NCBI GenBank assembly: GCA_015064085.1
Contig: SVSX01000009.1
Location: forward strand, 1 to 51,535
Length of the DNA stretch: 51,535 bases
Direction of reading: 5' to 3'
DNA from: Oscillospiraceae bacterium
GTDB taxonomy: Bacteria > Bacillota > Clostridia > Oscillospirales > CAG-272
This document shows positions 16,003 to 24,079 of this stretch, piece by piece; the first letter of the stretch is position 1, and each line of letters starts with the position of its first letter. Made by a program: the position numbers and the translations under genes. The notes beneath the pieces were generated by a model. That model searched no databases and was not told the DNA's origin. It saw nothing but the letters and a program-made list of their open reading frames with translations.

Positions 16003-16446
16003 TTATTTTGAATTACTCGAGTGGTTGCAGAGCCACAAGCCATTTTCGTAGCTGCAGAGGCGGCAGTTGGTGCAGTTTGCCATATATTTATCACCGCCTG
16101 CGATATCCTCGCATTTGTGCATCCAGTTGCCGTTATATTCGTGCAGAAAGTCACCGATGATCATATTGCGGCTAAACCTTGCGTTGTAGCATTTTTTACA
16201 TTCCCAGCCTGTACACAAGTGAAGTGCGCTGACGACCAATCTGTCACCGCTGTGACAACCTCCGCCGGCTACGGCATCCAACTCATCGTCGGAAAGCTCT
16301 CCCGATTTTGGGTTGAGCTGAAGAAAATAGCTCTTTGCCTCCTCTTCGCTAAGCTCTATATTGTTTTCCTTTGCCAGAGCGAGAAGCTCTGATGCGCTTT
16401 TAGCGGCTTTCGCCTTTTCTATCATTTCGGAGTTGAAGCTTATCAT
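16003..16446 (-). CDS. Nif11-leader RiPP precursor 2, cysteine-rich core
   Basis: 147 residues from the ATG at 16446, which aligns with the other leaders and has AGAGGAAC upstream; an ATG at 16464 would add six residues. The Nif11 leader ends in GELSDDELDAVAGG. The core has nine Cys: GC at the cleavage site, HLCTGWECKKC, HKC, then NCTNCRLCSYENG and LWLCNHS. It shares the L-V-V-S...H-x-C...W-x-C-x2-C block with the sister peptides; its middle section (about 40 residues) is different. Probably modified by the single radical SAM enzyme and exported by the NHLM-type ABC pair. Confidence 0.87.
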   Translation of the reverse strand: MISFNSEMIEKAKAAKSASELLALAKENNIELSEEEAKSYFLQLNPKSGELSDDELDAVAGGGCHSGDRLVVSALHLCTGWECKKCYNARFSRNMIIGDFLHEYNGNWMHKCEDIAGGDKYMANCTNCRLCSYENGLWLCNHSSNSK

Positions 16447-16467
16447 AGTATTTGTTCCTCTCATATG

Positions 16468-16929
16468 TTAGTGTCTTTTATCGGGATGATTGCAGTACCA
16501 TACGCCTTCATACGACATATGTACACAGTTTTTGCAGACCCACTCGCTTTCTCTGTCGGTGCGGTGACAGTAATTGTAATTGTGATGCTCCTTCTGATAG
16601 CCATAAGCATTAGGGTGACCGTATGGGAAATTACGGTTGCGGAATCTGACCATAGAGAGACCCTTTCCGCAGTTGTTGCAGGTCCAAAGGTCACAGGAAT
16701 GAAGGACGGTTACGATCAGTCGTCCGTCGGAGCTGTAGCAGCCGCCGCCCGCTACGTTTTTCAGCTCGTCGTCGGAAATCTCTCCGCTTGCGGCGCTCAG
16801 CTGTTCAAAATATATACTTGCTTCTTTCTCGGAAAGCTCTATTCCGTTTTCCTTTGCCAGAGCGAGGAGCTCATCGCGGCTTTTTGCTTTTTTTGCCTTT
16901 TCAATTATTTCGGGTGTAAAGTTTTTCAT
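16468..16929 (-). CDS. Nif11-leader RiPP precursor 3, cysteine-rich core
   Basis: 153 residues from ATG 16929, which has AAGGAG upstream and the shared MKNFTPEIIEKAKKAK start; a longer reading from 16959 adds ten unaligned residues. The leader ends ISDDELKNVAGG. The core is the longest of the five (about 88 residues), has eight Cys (HSCDLWTCNNCG near its start; WVCKNCVHMSYEG and WYCNHP near its end) and a long His/Asn/Tyr-rich middle (GHPNAYGYQKEHHNYNYCH) with no counterpart in the sisters. The histidine-rich middle could bind metal; that is inference. Confidence 0.87.
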   Translation of the reverse strand: MKNFTPEIIEKAKKAKSRDELLALAKENGIELSEKEASIYFEQLSAASGEISDDELKNVAGGGCYSSDGRLIVTVLHSCDLWTCNNCGKGLSMVRFRNRNFPYGHPNAYGYQKEHHNYNYCHRTDRESEWVCKNCVHMSYEGVWYCNHPDKRH

Positions 16930-16971
16930 AAACAGTTCTCCTTTTTTATCAGAGGTCAACGATTTCCTTTC

Positions 16972-17382
16972 TTACTTTCGTTTATTCGGATGATTGCAAA
17001 GCCAAAGTCCTTTTTCGTATGACATATGCTTACAGCTGTTGCATACGATCTCGCAAGAGTCTCCCGTACGCCAAAAACCTTTTTTGCAAAAATGTGTGCC
17101 TACATTACCGTAAGAACCAAGTCCGCATTTCTTACAAGTCCACAGCTCGCAAAAATGAGCGACGGTAACGACGAGACGGTCTCCGCTATAGCAACCGCCG
17201 CCTGCTATGCTGTCGAGATCATCATCGGAAAGTTCACGGGACGCGGGGTGGAGCTGCGCGAAATAGGTCTTTGCTTCCTCTTCTGTCAGCTCTACGTTGT
17301 TATCCTTTGCCAGAATCAAAAGCTCTTCGACTGTTTTGGTAGCTCTCGCCTTTGCAATCATCTCTGATGTGAAGTTTTTCAT
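16972..17382 (-). CDS. Nif11-leader RiPP precursor 4, cysteine-rich core
   Basis: 136 residues from ATG 17382 (TTGGAG upstream; an ATG at 17394 is less likely). Leader MKNFTSEMIAKARATK through LSDDDLDSIAGG. The core of about 72 residues holds nine Cys: GCYSGDRLVV, HFCELWTCKKCG, HFC, DSC, IVCNSCKHMSYEKG, LWLCNHPNKRK. It is the clearest representative of the shared core pattern and closely resembles precursors 2 and 3 at both ends of the core. The gap to precursor 3 is 42 bp. Confidence 0.88.
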   Translation of the reverse strand: MKNFTSEMIAKARATKTVEELLILAKDNNVELTEEEAKTYFAQLHPASRELSDDDLDSIAGGGCYSGDRLVVTVAHFCELWTCKKCGLGSYGNVGTHFCKKGFWRTGDSCEIVCNSCKHMSYEKGLWLCNHPNKRK

Positions 17383-17406
17383 ATTTTTCTCCAATCTGTT
17401 CTGTTG

Positions 17407-17835
17407 TCAGGATTTGCTGCAGTAACCGATACCTCCATTAAACTCCAGGTGGATGCAGTTTCCGCATTTGTTAGGACCGCTGCAATTGCCCCACCATATC
17501 TTTCTCAAGGTCATATCGGACTCATTGTTCCATTCGCTTTTCTCCCATTGTGTTCCCTTATAGTAAGTCACGTAATTGGGTGAATATTGTCCGGTAAAGC
17601 AGGTTTTTTCGCTGGTGACGACGGTATGACCGTCGGAAGTCTCGCATCCTCCGCCCGCTACGTTGTCAAGCTCATCGTCGGAAAGCTCGCCTGACTTCGG
17701 GTTGAGCTGTAGAAAATAAGTCTTTGCCTCCTCTTCGCTAAGCTCTATTCCGTTTTTCTTTGCCAGGGCGATAAGCTCGTCGGTGTTCTTTACAGCCTTA
17801 GCCTTTTCTATCATTTCGGGTGTAAAATTTGTCAT
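17407..17835 (-). CDS. Nif11-leader RiPP precursor 5, divergent core
   Basis: 142 residues, first precursor in transcription order. The leader is nearly the same as in precursor 2 (YFLQLNPKSGELSDDELDNVAGG). The core keeps GC at the cleavage site and the terminal Cys group (NKCGNCIHLEFNGGIGYC) but has only six Cys: the W-x-C-x2-C block is replaced by a Tyr/Trp-rich stretch (FTGQYSPNYVTYYKG, IWWGNC). The strong leader identity beside a changed core is the usual sign of recombination or diversification of cores under one maturase. AAGGAG lies upstream of the ATG. Confidence 0.86.
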   Translation of the reverse strand: MTNFTPEMIEKAKAVKNTDELIALAKKNGIELSEEEAKTYFLQLNPKSGELSDDELDNVAGGGCETSDGHTVVTSEKTCFTGQYSPNYVTYYKGTQWEKSEWNNESDMTLRKIWWGNCSGPNKCGNCIHLEFNGGIGYCSKS

Positions 17836-17873
17836 TGCTTTTTCTCCTTTTGCAAGATTATTATGTGTGGAAA

Positions 17874-20057
17874 TTAAGTATCAAGTCTTTGCCTTTCAAC
17901 GAGCTCGGCAAATTTTCCGTTCTTTGCGATCAGCTCATCGTAAGTGCCGTCCTCAAGGATCTTGCCCTTTTCAAGATAAATGATGCGGTCGCATTGCTTG
18001 ATGGTGGACAAGCGGTGAGCTATTACGATACGTGTGCATTTCAGCTTTTCGAGTGAGTCGGAAACTATCTTCTGAGTCAGATTGTCAAGTGCCGAGGTTG
18101 CCTCGTCGAACATCAATATCTTAGGCTTCGGAGCAATAGCTCTCGCGATCATCAGTCTCTGTCTCTGTCCGCCCGAAACACCGCCCGAGCCCTCTGAGAT
18201 TATTGTATGCATTCCCATCGGCATCCGACGGATGTCCTCTGCGATACCTGCCATCTCGGCTGCCGCCCACGCATCGTCGACAGTCAGAGAGGGCGCTGAA
18301 ATGACTATGTTGGAATAGATATCGCCCTGAAAGAGCTTTCCGTTCTGCATCACCACACCGATCCTTCGGCGAAGGGATTTCAGATCAATTGCGTTCAGAT
18401 CCTTTCCATCGTAGTAGACCGCGCCCTTCTGCGGCTTCTCAAAGCCAAGCATAATGCGCATAAGAGTGGATTTTCCGCATCCCGTAGCGCCGACTATGGC
18501 AATGTACTGTCCCGGACGTATCTTCAGTGAGAGATCGTCAAGCACAAGAGGCATACTTTCGTTATATCGGAAGGAAACGTTATTAAGCTCGATGCCGCCC
18601 GAAAGCCTGTCGATGACCACCTTGCCCTCGGAGACCTCGGGGACGGTGTCCATTATCGGCTTTGCCATCTCGATGATGGGCTTAAACTGAGCGATGACGG
18701 TGGTGATACCCGCAATCGACATAAACGCGCCCGAGACCATACCGTACGCGGTGTTGAAGGCATAATAGTCAGCCACGGATATTCCGCTGCTCACCGACAT
18801 ATAATACATAACTATTACGCCCGTAAGGGAGATAATAGAGCTGAACGCTCCGTTCGCCCGAAGAAAGAGAGGGGGATTGTAGGTTAGCTCGACCTGCTTT
18901 GCGTAGAGGTCGGACCACCTTGCGTAGGCTCTTTTTTCAGCCCCCGACAGCTTTATCTTCTGCACACCCGTGATCAGCGCGTAGCTCATACCGCTCTCCT
19001 TTGCGCCGAGCTCCATCTGCTTTTTGCTGTAGCGCATCTGGTAAAAGGTTGTGACAAGCGAAAAGAGAATGGTGGCTACTATAATTATCAGCGCGGGAAC
19101 GACAAGAGTAGGGGCGTAGACGAAGATCTGAGATATATAGATCAGAGAGAAGAGTGAGGTCAAGCCCGTACCCAATACGGTGGATACCAGCATAGAGCAG
19201 AGTGATTGGATATACTGTGTGCGGCTGGAAAGCTCACCCGAGCTGTATTGCTTGAAGAATTCCGCGGGGAGAGACATAACGCGCATCATAGTGGCTGCCT
19301 GGACCGAAAGCTCCATTTTTGTGTTGATCCTTGCGGTCAGGAGCGACCTTACCGAGGATATCAGCAGAGTGCTGATCGTTACGCTGATCATAAATACGGT
19401 TATTGCCAGAAGCAGTCTTAAATTTTCGCTTTGTACTACCGTACCGAAAAGCAGGTTGTTAAGCTTTGGAGAGAGAAGACCTATAGCCGATACCGCAAGC
19501 GTTGCAAGTATCACAAGCGCTATATCCGCCGCCGAAAGCGACTCAACGATGTATTTTGAGAGTGAGGCGACCGTCAGCCTTTTCAGCGGGAAGGGCTTAT
19601 AGAAGCAAATTGCCTCGTCCTCAAAGAGCAGCCCGTTTTTCTTGTTCAGTCTTAGCCATTTCCCTGTGGGAGCGTCGAAATATACGTATCCCGAAAGTCC
19701 TTTGGGGATAAAGGCGACCACGCTTCCGTCGTCCTTGCGAGTGCCGAGGATCGCTCCTATGGCGTCCTTGTACCAGCCGCTCTCAAGCTTGACGTTACGC
19801 CGCATAATGCCGTGAGGGCGAAGGAGGTATTCGAGACGGTCGTTCAGCCCCTTGATCGAATCGGGTACTTCGCGGGGCTTTACCTTATAATATTTTAAGA
19901 TCTCACCGATCGCACCCTCGGCTCTTACCTCGTCGCTGACAAAGGCAGCAGACATTTTTGAGCCGAGCACCGCGTCGGCGATACCTACGAAGGCTTCATT
20001 AAAGATGGCGTCATCGTTTCGTTTTCGTTGCTTTATTTGTTCATCGAACCAACCCAT
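17874..20057 (-). CDS. NHLM-type bacteriocin ABC transporter, ATPase/permease without peptidase
   Basis: 727 residues. It begins MGWFDEQIKQRKRND, the characteristic start of the peptidase-less NHLM (nitrile hydratase leader/Nif11 microcin) export ATPases, followed by a cytoplasmic N-terminal domain (about 1-170), a six-helix membrane domain (about 180-450) and an ATPase domain. Motifs: Walker A GATGCGKST, signature GVSGGQRQR, Walker B ILMFDEATSA, switch IAHRLST; all are intact. With the C39-containing partner upstream it should form the export ATPase of this RiPP system. It starts 18 bp after the partner stop, with AAAGGAGG upstream. Confidence 0.9.
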   Translation of the reverse strand: MGWFDEQIKQRKRNDDAIFNEAFVGIADAVLGSKMSAAFVSDEVRAEGAIGEILKYYKVKPREVPDSIKGLNDRLEYLLRPHGIMRRNVKLESGWYKDAIGAILGTRKDDGSVVAFIPKGLSGYVYFDAPTGKWLRLNKKNGLLFEDEAICFYKPFPLKRLTVASLSKYIVESLSAADIALVILATLAVSAIGLLSPKLNNLLFGTVVQSENLRLLLAITVFMISVTISTLLISSVRSLLTARINTKMELSVQAATMMRVMSLPAEFFKQYSSGELSSRTQYIQSLCSMLVSTVLGTGLTSLFSLIYISQIFVYAPTLVVPALIIIVATILFSLVTTFYQMRYSKKQMELGAKESGMSYALITGVQKIKLSGAEKRAYARWSDLYAKQVELTYNPPLFLRANGAFSSIISLTGVIVMYYMSVSSGISVADYYAFNTAYGMVSGAFMSIAGITTVIAQFKPIIEMAKPIMDTVPEVSEGKVVIDRLSGGIELNNVSFRYNESMPLVLDDLSLKIRPGQYIAIVGATGCGKSTLMRIMLGFEKPQKGAVYYDGKDLNAIDLKSLRRRIGVVMQNGKLFQGDIYSNIVISAPSLTVDDAWAAAEMAGIAEDIRRMPMGMHTIISEGSGGVSGGQRQRLMIARAIAPKPKILMFDEATSALDNLTQKIVSDSLEKLKCTRIVIAHRLSTIKQCDRIIYLEKGKILEDGTYDELIAKNGKFAELVERQRLDT

Positions 20058-20075
20058 AGTGCAGCCTCCTTTCGG

Positions 20076-22265
20076 TCAATCATTGGTGACGAGCTTTTTA
20101 TAAAATCCGTCGAGGGCGTAAAGCTCGTCGTGTGTTCCGCGCTCGACTACGTTTCCGTGATCCATAACTATGATCTCGTCGCAGTCGCGGATCGTTGAAA
20201 GTCTGTGGGCGACCACGATGCAGGTAATGCCGCGGTCCTTGATGGACTTGACGACCTCGTATTCGGTCTTGGCGTCAAGCGCCGAGGTAGCCTCGTCTAA
20301 GATTATGATGGTGGGATCTTGCGCGAGTACTCGAGCGATCTCGATCCTCTGGCGCTGTCCGCCCGAGAAATCCTTGCCGCCCTCTGTGATCTTGTAGTTA
20401 TAGCCGCCGTCTCGCTGCATAATGTCCTCGTGGAGCTGCGCGTCGCGAGCCGCTAAGATCATCTCAAAGTCCTCTATTGAGCTGTCCCACATCTTGATGT
20501 TGTTAGCGATGGTATCCTCAAAGAGGATAATATCCTGATCGACCACGGCAAGCGAGCCTGTGAATACGCTTCGGTCGATCTCCGTCATAGGCTTGCCGTC
20601 AAAGAGGATCTCTCCGCTCCAGGGCTGACAGAGTCCCGAAATAAGCTTAGACAGAGTGGATTTTCCGCATCCCGACGTGCCTACGAAGGCTACGCGGCTG
20701 CCCGGCTTCAGGGTGAGATTGAAATCCTTGATGAGCGGATCTGAGAGTCGGGAGTAACCAAAGGTCACGTTCCTCATCTCAAGGCTGCCCGAAAGCTTAT
20801 CGTATTCGGCGTTCTCGTCAAGGACCTCGTCTGCCTCAAAGATCACGTCGGTGGGATACTGCATAACGTCCTCGATGCGTTCCATCTGCGTCCGCATTTC
20901 CTGCATTGTCTGAGCCGCAGAGATCAACTGCGTCGCGGGAGAGATAAATGAACCGAGGAAGCCTTGGAATGCCATGACCATACCGATGGTAAACTGCCCG
21001 TCAATTGTCAGATAAACACCGAGGATCAGTACCGCCGTGTTTGTCAGAGCGGAAACTATCTGAGGTATAAGTCCTATATATTGGTCTATTTTAGCAAACT
21101 TGACCTTTTGTGTATTTACGTTTGCCTGATAGCCTGCCCATTTTTCAAAATAACCGTCCTCAGCGCCGCTTGCCTTGATCGTTTCGATCATCTCGATACC
21201 CGCCACGGTAGCGCCTGCCAGCTTGCCGCTGTCCCTCATCTGCACACGGGTCAGATTTACTCGCTTTTTTGAGATGATACGGGACATAAACATATTGATG
21301 AGGATAGAAGAGATCCCCACAAGCGTCAGCATAAGGCTGTATCGGATGATGACCACCAGATAAAAGACCATCATAGCCGCCTCAATGACGAGTGGAGCAA
21401 ATGTGCTTACAAGACTACTCGCGATGGAGGCGTTAGTGCTCTTTCTCTGCTGAATATCTCCAGCCATACGCTGGGAGAAAAACTCCATAGGCATACGAAG
21501 CACCTTCCACATAAAGGTGGTGTTGCCCACCGCTGCTATCTTGGCGTTGATACGGGCTGAGTAAACCGCTTGAATAAAGGAAATGACGATCTGTATCACC
21601 GAAAGTACCACAAGAGCGTAGATAAACGGCATCAGCCAATCGGGATTTTTGCCTGTCAGCAAACGGTCAAGGAATATGCGTGAGAAGGCGGGATTTATGA
21701 TGCCGATGAGGGAGGATATCACTGTGGTTATCACGGTAAACGTCACCGCGACCCCCGCGCCCTTTAGCTTCTGCTTTGCGAATTTCCAGACGCTTTTTGG
21801 CTTTCCGCCGGGCTCGAAGCTCTCGGATGGCTCGAACATCAGACAAATTCCCGTAAAGGATCTGTCAAAGGTCTCCATCGGCACAGAGTACGTGCCCTTG
21901 GCGGGATCGTTGAGTACCGCTTTGTTTCCCTTAAAGCCGTTGAGCACGACAAAATGGTTGAAATTCCAATGGATGATACAGGGAAATTTACCCTTTTCCT
22001 TCAGCTCCTCGGGCTCATAACGGTAGCCCTTGGCGATAAGTCCGTAGCTCCTTGCGGCTTTTAATATATTTTTTGCGTTCGATCCGTCACGGGATACGCC
22101 GCAATCCGCTCGCACCTGCTCAAGGGGTATCCATTTTTCATAATAAGCAAGGACCATAGTTAAGGACGCCGCGCCGCATTCGAGTGCTTCCAACTGCATC
22201 ACGACGGGAACTTTGACCGCGCCTTTCGTTATGGGCTGCTTGATCTTGTTGGTTGATTTACCCAT
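20076..22265 (-). CDS. NHLM-type peptidase-containing ABC transporter (C39 leader peptidase)
   Basis: 729 residues from the ATG at 22265; a GTG at 22274 is also possible. The N-terminal C39 cysteine peptidase is complete: oxyanion Gln24 and nucleophile Cys30 in QLEALECGAAS, His104 in WNFNHFVVL, Asp120 in LNDPAKG. It cuts leaders after double-glycine motifs, which all five precursors carry. A six-helix membrane domain (about 170-440) and an ATPase domain follow (GTSGCGKST, FSGGQRQR, IIILDEATSA, VAHRLST). Leader removal and export are therefore combined in one protein. It overlaps or abuts the HlyD-like gene (stop at 22276). Confidence 0.92.
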   Translation of the reverse strand: MGKSTNKIKQPITKGAVKVPVVMQLEALECGAASLTMVLAYYEKWIPLEQVRADCGVSRDGSNAKNILKAARSYGLIAKGYRYEPEELKEKGKFPCIIHWNFNHFVVLNGFKGNKAVLNDPAKGTYSVPMETFDRSFTGICLMFEPSESFEPGGKPKSVWKFAKQKLKGAGVAVTFTVITTVISSLIGIINPAFSRIFLDRLLTGKNPDWLMPFIYALVVLSVIQIVISFIQAVYSARINAKIAAVGNTTFMWKVLRMPMEFFSQRMAGDIQQRKSTNASIASSLVSTFAPLVIEAAMMVFYLVVIIRYSLMLTLVGISSILINMFMSRIISKKRVNLTRVQMRDSGKLAGATVAGIEMIETIKASGAEDGYFEKWAGYQANVNTQKVKFAKIDQYIGLIPQIVSALTNTAVLILGVYLTIDGQFTIGMVMAFQGFLGSFISPATQLISAAQTMQEMRTQMERIEDVMQYPTDVIFEADEVLDENAEYDKLSGSLEMRNVTFGYSRLSDPLIKDFNLTLKPGSRVAFVGTSGCGKSTLSKLISGLCQPWSGEILFDGKPMTEIDRSVFTGSLAVVDQDIILFEDTIANNIKMWDSSIEDFEMILAARDAQLHEDIMQRDGGYNYKITEGGKDFSGGQRQRIEIARVLAQDPTIIILDEATSALDAKTEYEVVKSIKDRGITCIVVAHRLSTIRDCDEIIVMDHGNVVERGTHDELYALDGFYKKLVTND

Positions 22266-22275
22266 ATCCTTCACC

Positions 22276-22749
22276 TCAGTTCAGAACAAAGGACATAGGA
22301 GACACGCTTTCGGTAACTATTTCTGCGCTGTGTACACCGCCTTGAAGCTGTCCGCCGATGCTGAGCTCATACACCCATTCTCCGATCTGCAGTCCTCCGA
22401 CGTGAAGCGCGTAATCGCTGAATGAGCTGTCCACAGCTATTGGCTGCGCGGAGATATAGGTAATCTCATATTCATTATCACCTATCCTTACCCTCATTCC
22501 TTTCTCGACCGAGGAAAGATCTGCTTCCTTGAGGTAGACCGTCGTTTCGCCTTCGTTTGAGATCGCAACCGTTGAAAGGGTGGTGTCAAGTCTTCCGAAG
22601 ACTCCCCAAACGCAAACACCCACAAGGAGTATCACGATGGCGGCGAGTATCATCCAGACACCGGGGTTTGAGACTCGGATGTATTCGTTTAGCTGCTCGG
22701 GAGAGGATACGCGGTCAATGCTTTTTTTTCTGAATAATTGTTGGCTCAT
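22276..22749 (-). CDS. Short HlyD-like NHLM secretion protein (periplasm-side adaptor)
   Basis: 157 residues, first gene of the RiPP operon. A basic N-terminus with the family-typical LFRKKSIDRVSSPEQLNEYI is followed by one membrane helix (about 32-52, VWMILAAIVILLVGVCVWGVFG) and a small beta-rich domain containing LSSVEKGMRVRIGDNEYE, the conserved lipoyl/barrel signature of HlyD adaptors. It is much shorter than Gram-negative adaptors (about 400 residues): the long coiled-coil hairpin is missing, as expected where no outer membrane has to be spanned. The start has GAGGT upstream. It probably docks on the ABC pair. Confidence 0.85.
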   Translation of the reverse strand: MSQQLFRKKSIDRVSSPEQLNEYIRVSNPGVWMILAAIVILLVGVCVWGVFGRLDTTLSTVAISNEGETTVYLKEADLSSVEKGMRVRIGDNEYEITYISAQPIAVDSSFSDYALHVGGLQIGEWVYELSIGGQLQGGVHSAEIVTESVSPMSFVLN

Positions 22750-23289
22750 ATCTTACCTCGTATTTTGGAATCGTTTATCTTGTTTTGGGTCAGCCGCAAG
22801 GTCCGAACCATTCCTCGCCGCACCCGAAATATATTCGTTTCTCGCAGGTCGTGTCGCTTTTTTGCCATTAAAAGGGAGGAGTGTCCTACGTTATCGTAAC
22901 GGAAGCGCTCTGTTTTCATTCCTTGTAAAAAGTAAAAGATACGCCACGCCGTTTTCTATAACAGTATAGCAGATTTTTTCTGTTTTCGGTATTACCTAAA
23001 AAGGCTTTTTTAGGTCTGATTTTTCGATCGTTTCGGTCTTCAAAAGAAAAATTATATATCCAAAACCACTCCAAAAAGATATATTTTTTTAGCCTTACGC
23101 CTTGGATCTACTCACTTTTCTCATCTTGATAGGCGGTTATGACCATCGCGCTTTGATCGGCTTTTGGAGTATTCCTCGGGATCATATGCGGTTTTTATAA
23201 AATTTTTGTATCATTCGCCTTGGCGAACGATAGTACAGTTCGCTTTCACGCACAATATTATATATTTTTTTCGGATATATCAAGCAAAA
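22750..23289. other. Gene-free leader/control region of the RiPP operon
   Basis: About 540 bp with no convincing gene, AT-rich compared with its surroundings. Seen on the minus strand: two possible -10 boxes (TATAAT at 23051-23056 and TATACT at 22963-22968), both without a good -35; a perfect inverted repeat at 22994-23015; and a small hairpin, TTCGCC-TT-GGCGAA, near 23214-23227. The nearest upstream gene ends behind a terminator at 23290-23331, so the operon promoter must lie in this stretch. Confidence 0.5.
22994..23015. promoter_or_regulatory. Inverted repeat, possible operator of the RiPP operon
   Basis: ACCTAAAAA and TTTTTAGGT arms around a short GGC-centred spacer, lying just upstream of a possible -10 (22963-22968) on the minus strand. 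The symmetry and position fit a dimeric regulator site. A weak terminator-like stem on the plus strand is an alternative. Confidence 0.4.
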
Positions 23290-23331
23290 AAGGCTGAGTC
23301 AGCCTCTTTCCGAAGCCTTTGACTCAGCCTT
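23290..23331 (-). terminator. Rho-independent terminator after the zinc-ribbon gene
   Basis: A 12-bp stem, AAGGCTGAGTCA / TGACTCAGCCTT, with an 18-base loop. Read on the minus strand the stem is followed by a run of T. It lies 26 bp beyond the stop at 23357 and separates that gene from the RiPP operon. Confidence 0.8.
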
Positions 23332-23356
23332 GTCTTCTTAAATTATTAAAGCTTTT

Positions 23357-24016
23357 TTATTCCAGAACGATCTTGTCTGTGTTCAGAAATTCGTGCGCAT
23401 TTATGAGGGAATTTGAGGGAATGATCTTTTCCGCTCCGCAATCCTTGCAGCATACCTTTATTCCCTCGGGGAGCATTTCCACCTCGTAATTGCCCTCCCT
23501 TGCGGGATCGCTCTCGTCGCCCTCCTTGTGACATTTGCAGTATATCCTGCCCTCCTCGTCCAGATCCTTAATGACAAAAAGTATTATGTCGAGTATCTGA
23601 GGGTCGGAGAGAGTCTGCTCACCGTGGAAGATGTCGAAATTATCTATGCCGTTCTCCTCAAGCAGATCGAGCAGCTCAAGCTCGGTTCTGGCAAGCTCTG
23701 CCTTGACCTGATTTTGCTCACCGATCATACATATATTGATGTCGGAATAAGGGCAGGGGAGAAGAAAGAGCTCGTTTTTGAAAAACACCGAGGAATTCAG
23801 TGTGAAGCTGTGTGGATTGGGGCAGAGAATACAGGGGACTGTGAGACGGAGCTTGCCGTCCTTTGAGTAGACTACAGTCATTTCGCTCTCGCCGCAGGTG
23901 CATTTCAGCTTGACCATATCGGCTGTGAGATTGAAAAGTCCCACGACGCTCATTACCCCCGCGCCGCAGTGGGGACAACGGTAGGCTACCGTTGTTTGTT
24001 TAGTTTCGAGTACCAT
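23357..24016 (-). CDS. CpXC-like zinc-ribbon protein
   Basis: 219 residues, cytoplasmic. An N-terminal block holds paired cysteines typical of CpXC-type zinc ribbons: YRCPHCG (about 13-19), KCTCGES (about 38-44), VPCILCPNPHSF (about 61-72). A helical acidic middle (about 105-160) is followed by a second set, YCKCHKEGDES and VCCKDCGAE near the C-terminus. The function of such proteins is unknown; metal binding is the only safe inference. The start has GAGGAT upstream. It is separated from the RiPP operon by a terminator, so I do not count it in that system. Confidence 0.7.
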   Translation of the reverse strand: MVLETKQTTVAYRCPHCGAGVMSVVGLFNLTADMVKLKCTCGESEMTVVYSKDGKLRLTVPCILCPNPHSFTLNSSVFFKNELFLLPCPYSDINICMIGEQNQVKAELARTELELLDLLEENGIDNFDIFHGEQTLSDPQILDIILFVIKDLDEEGRIYCKCHKEGDESDPAREGNYEVEMLPEGIKVCCKDCGAEKIIPSNSLINAHEFLNTDKIVLE

Positions 24017-24040
24017 TATCTATCCTCGCAATAATTTAAT

Positions 24041-24072
24041 AAAATGGCACGGAGCTTGGTCCATGCCATTTT
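24041..24072. terminator. Bidirectional terminator
   Basis: AAAATGGCACGGA pairs with TCCATGCCATTTT (one mismatch), with A/T runs on both sides. It lies just past the stop at 24080 of the minus-strand gene. Confidence 0.75.
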
Positions 24073-24079
24073 TTATTTA

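Noticed and set aside
23108..23185. A 25-codon frame on the minus strand in the leader of the RiPP operon, a possible extra small peptide.
   Set aside because: No ribosome binding site, no leader similarity to Nif11 and no Gly-Gly site. Too short to support as a gene.
23357..24016. The zinc-ribbon protein as part of the RiPP system.
   Set aside because: It is on the same strand but ends at its own strong terminator, with over 500 bp before the first operon gene.
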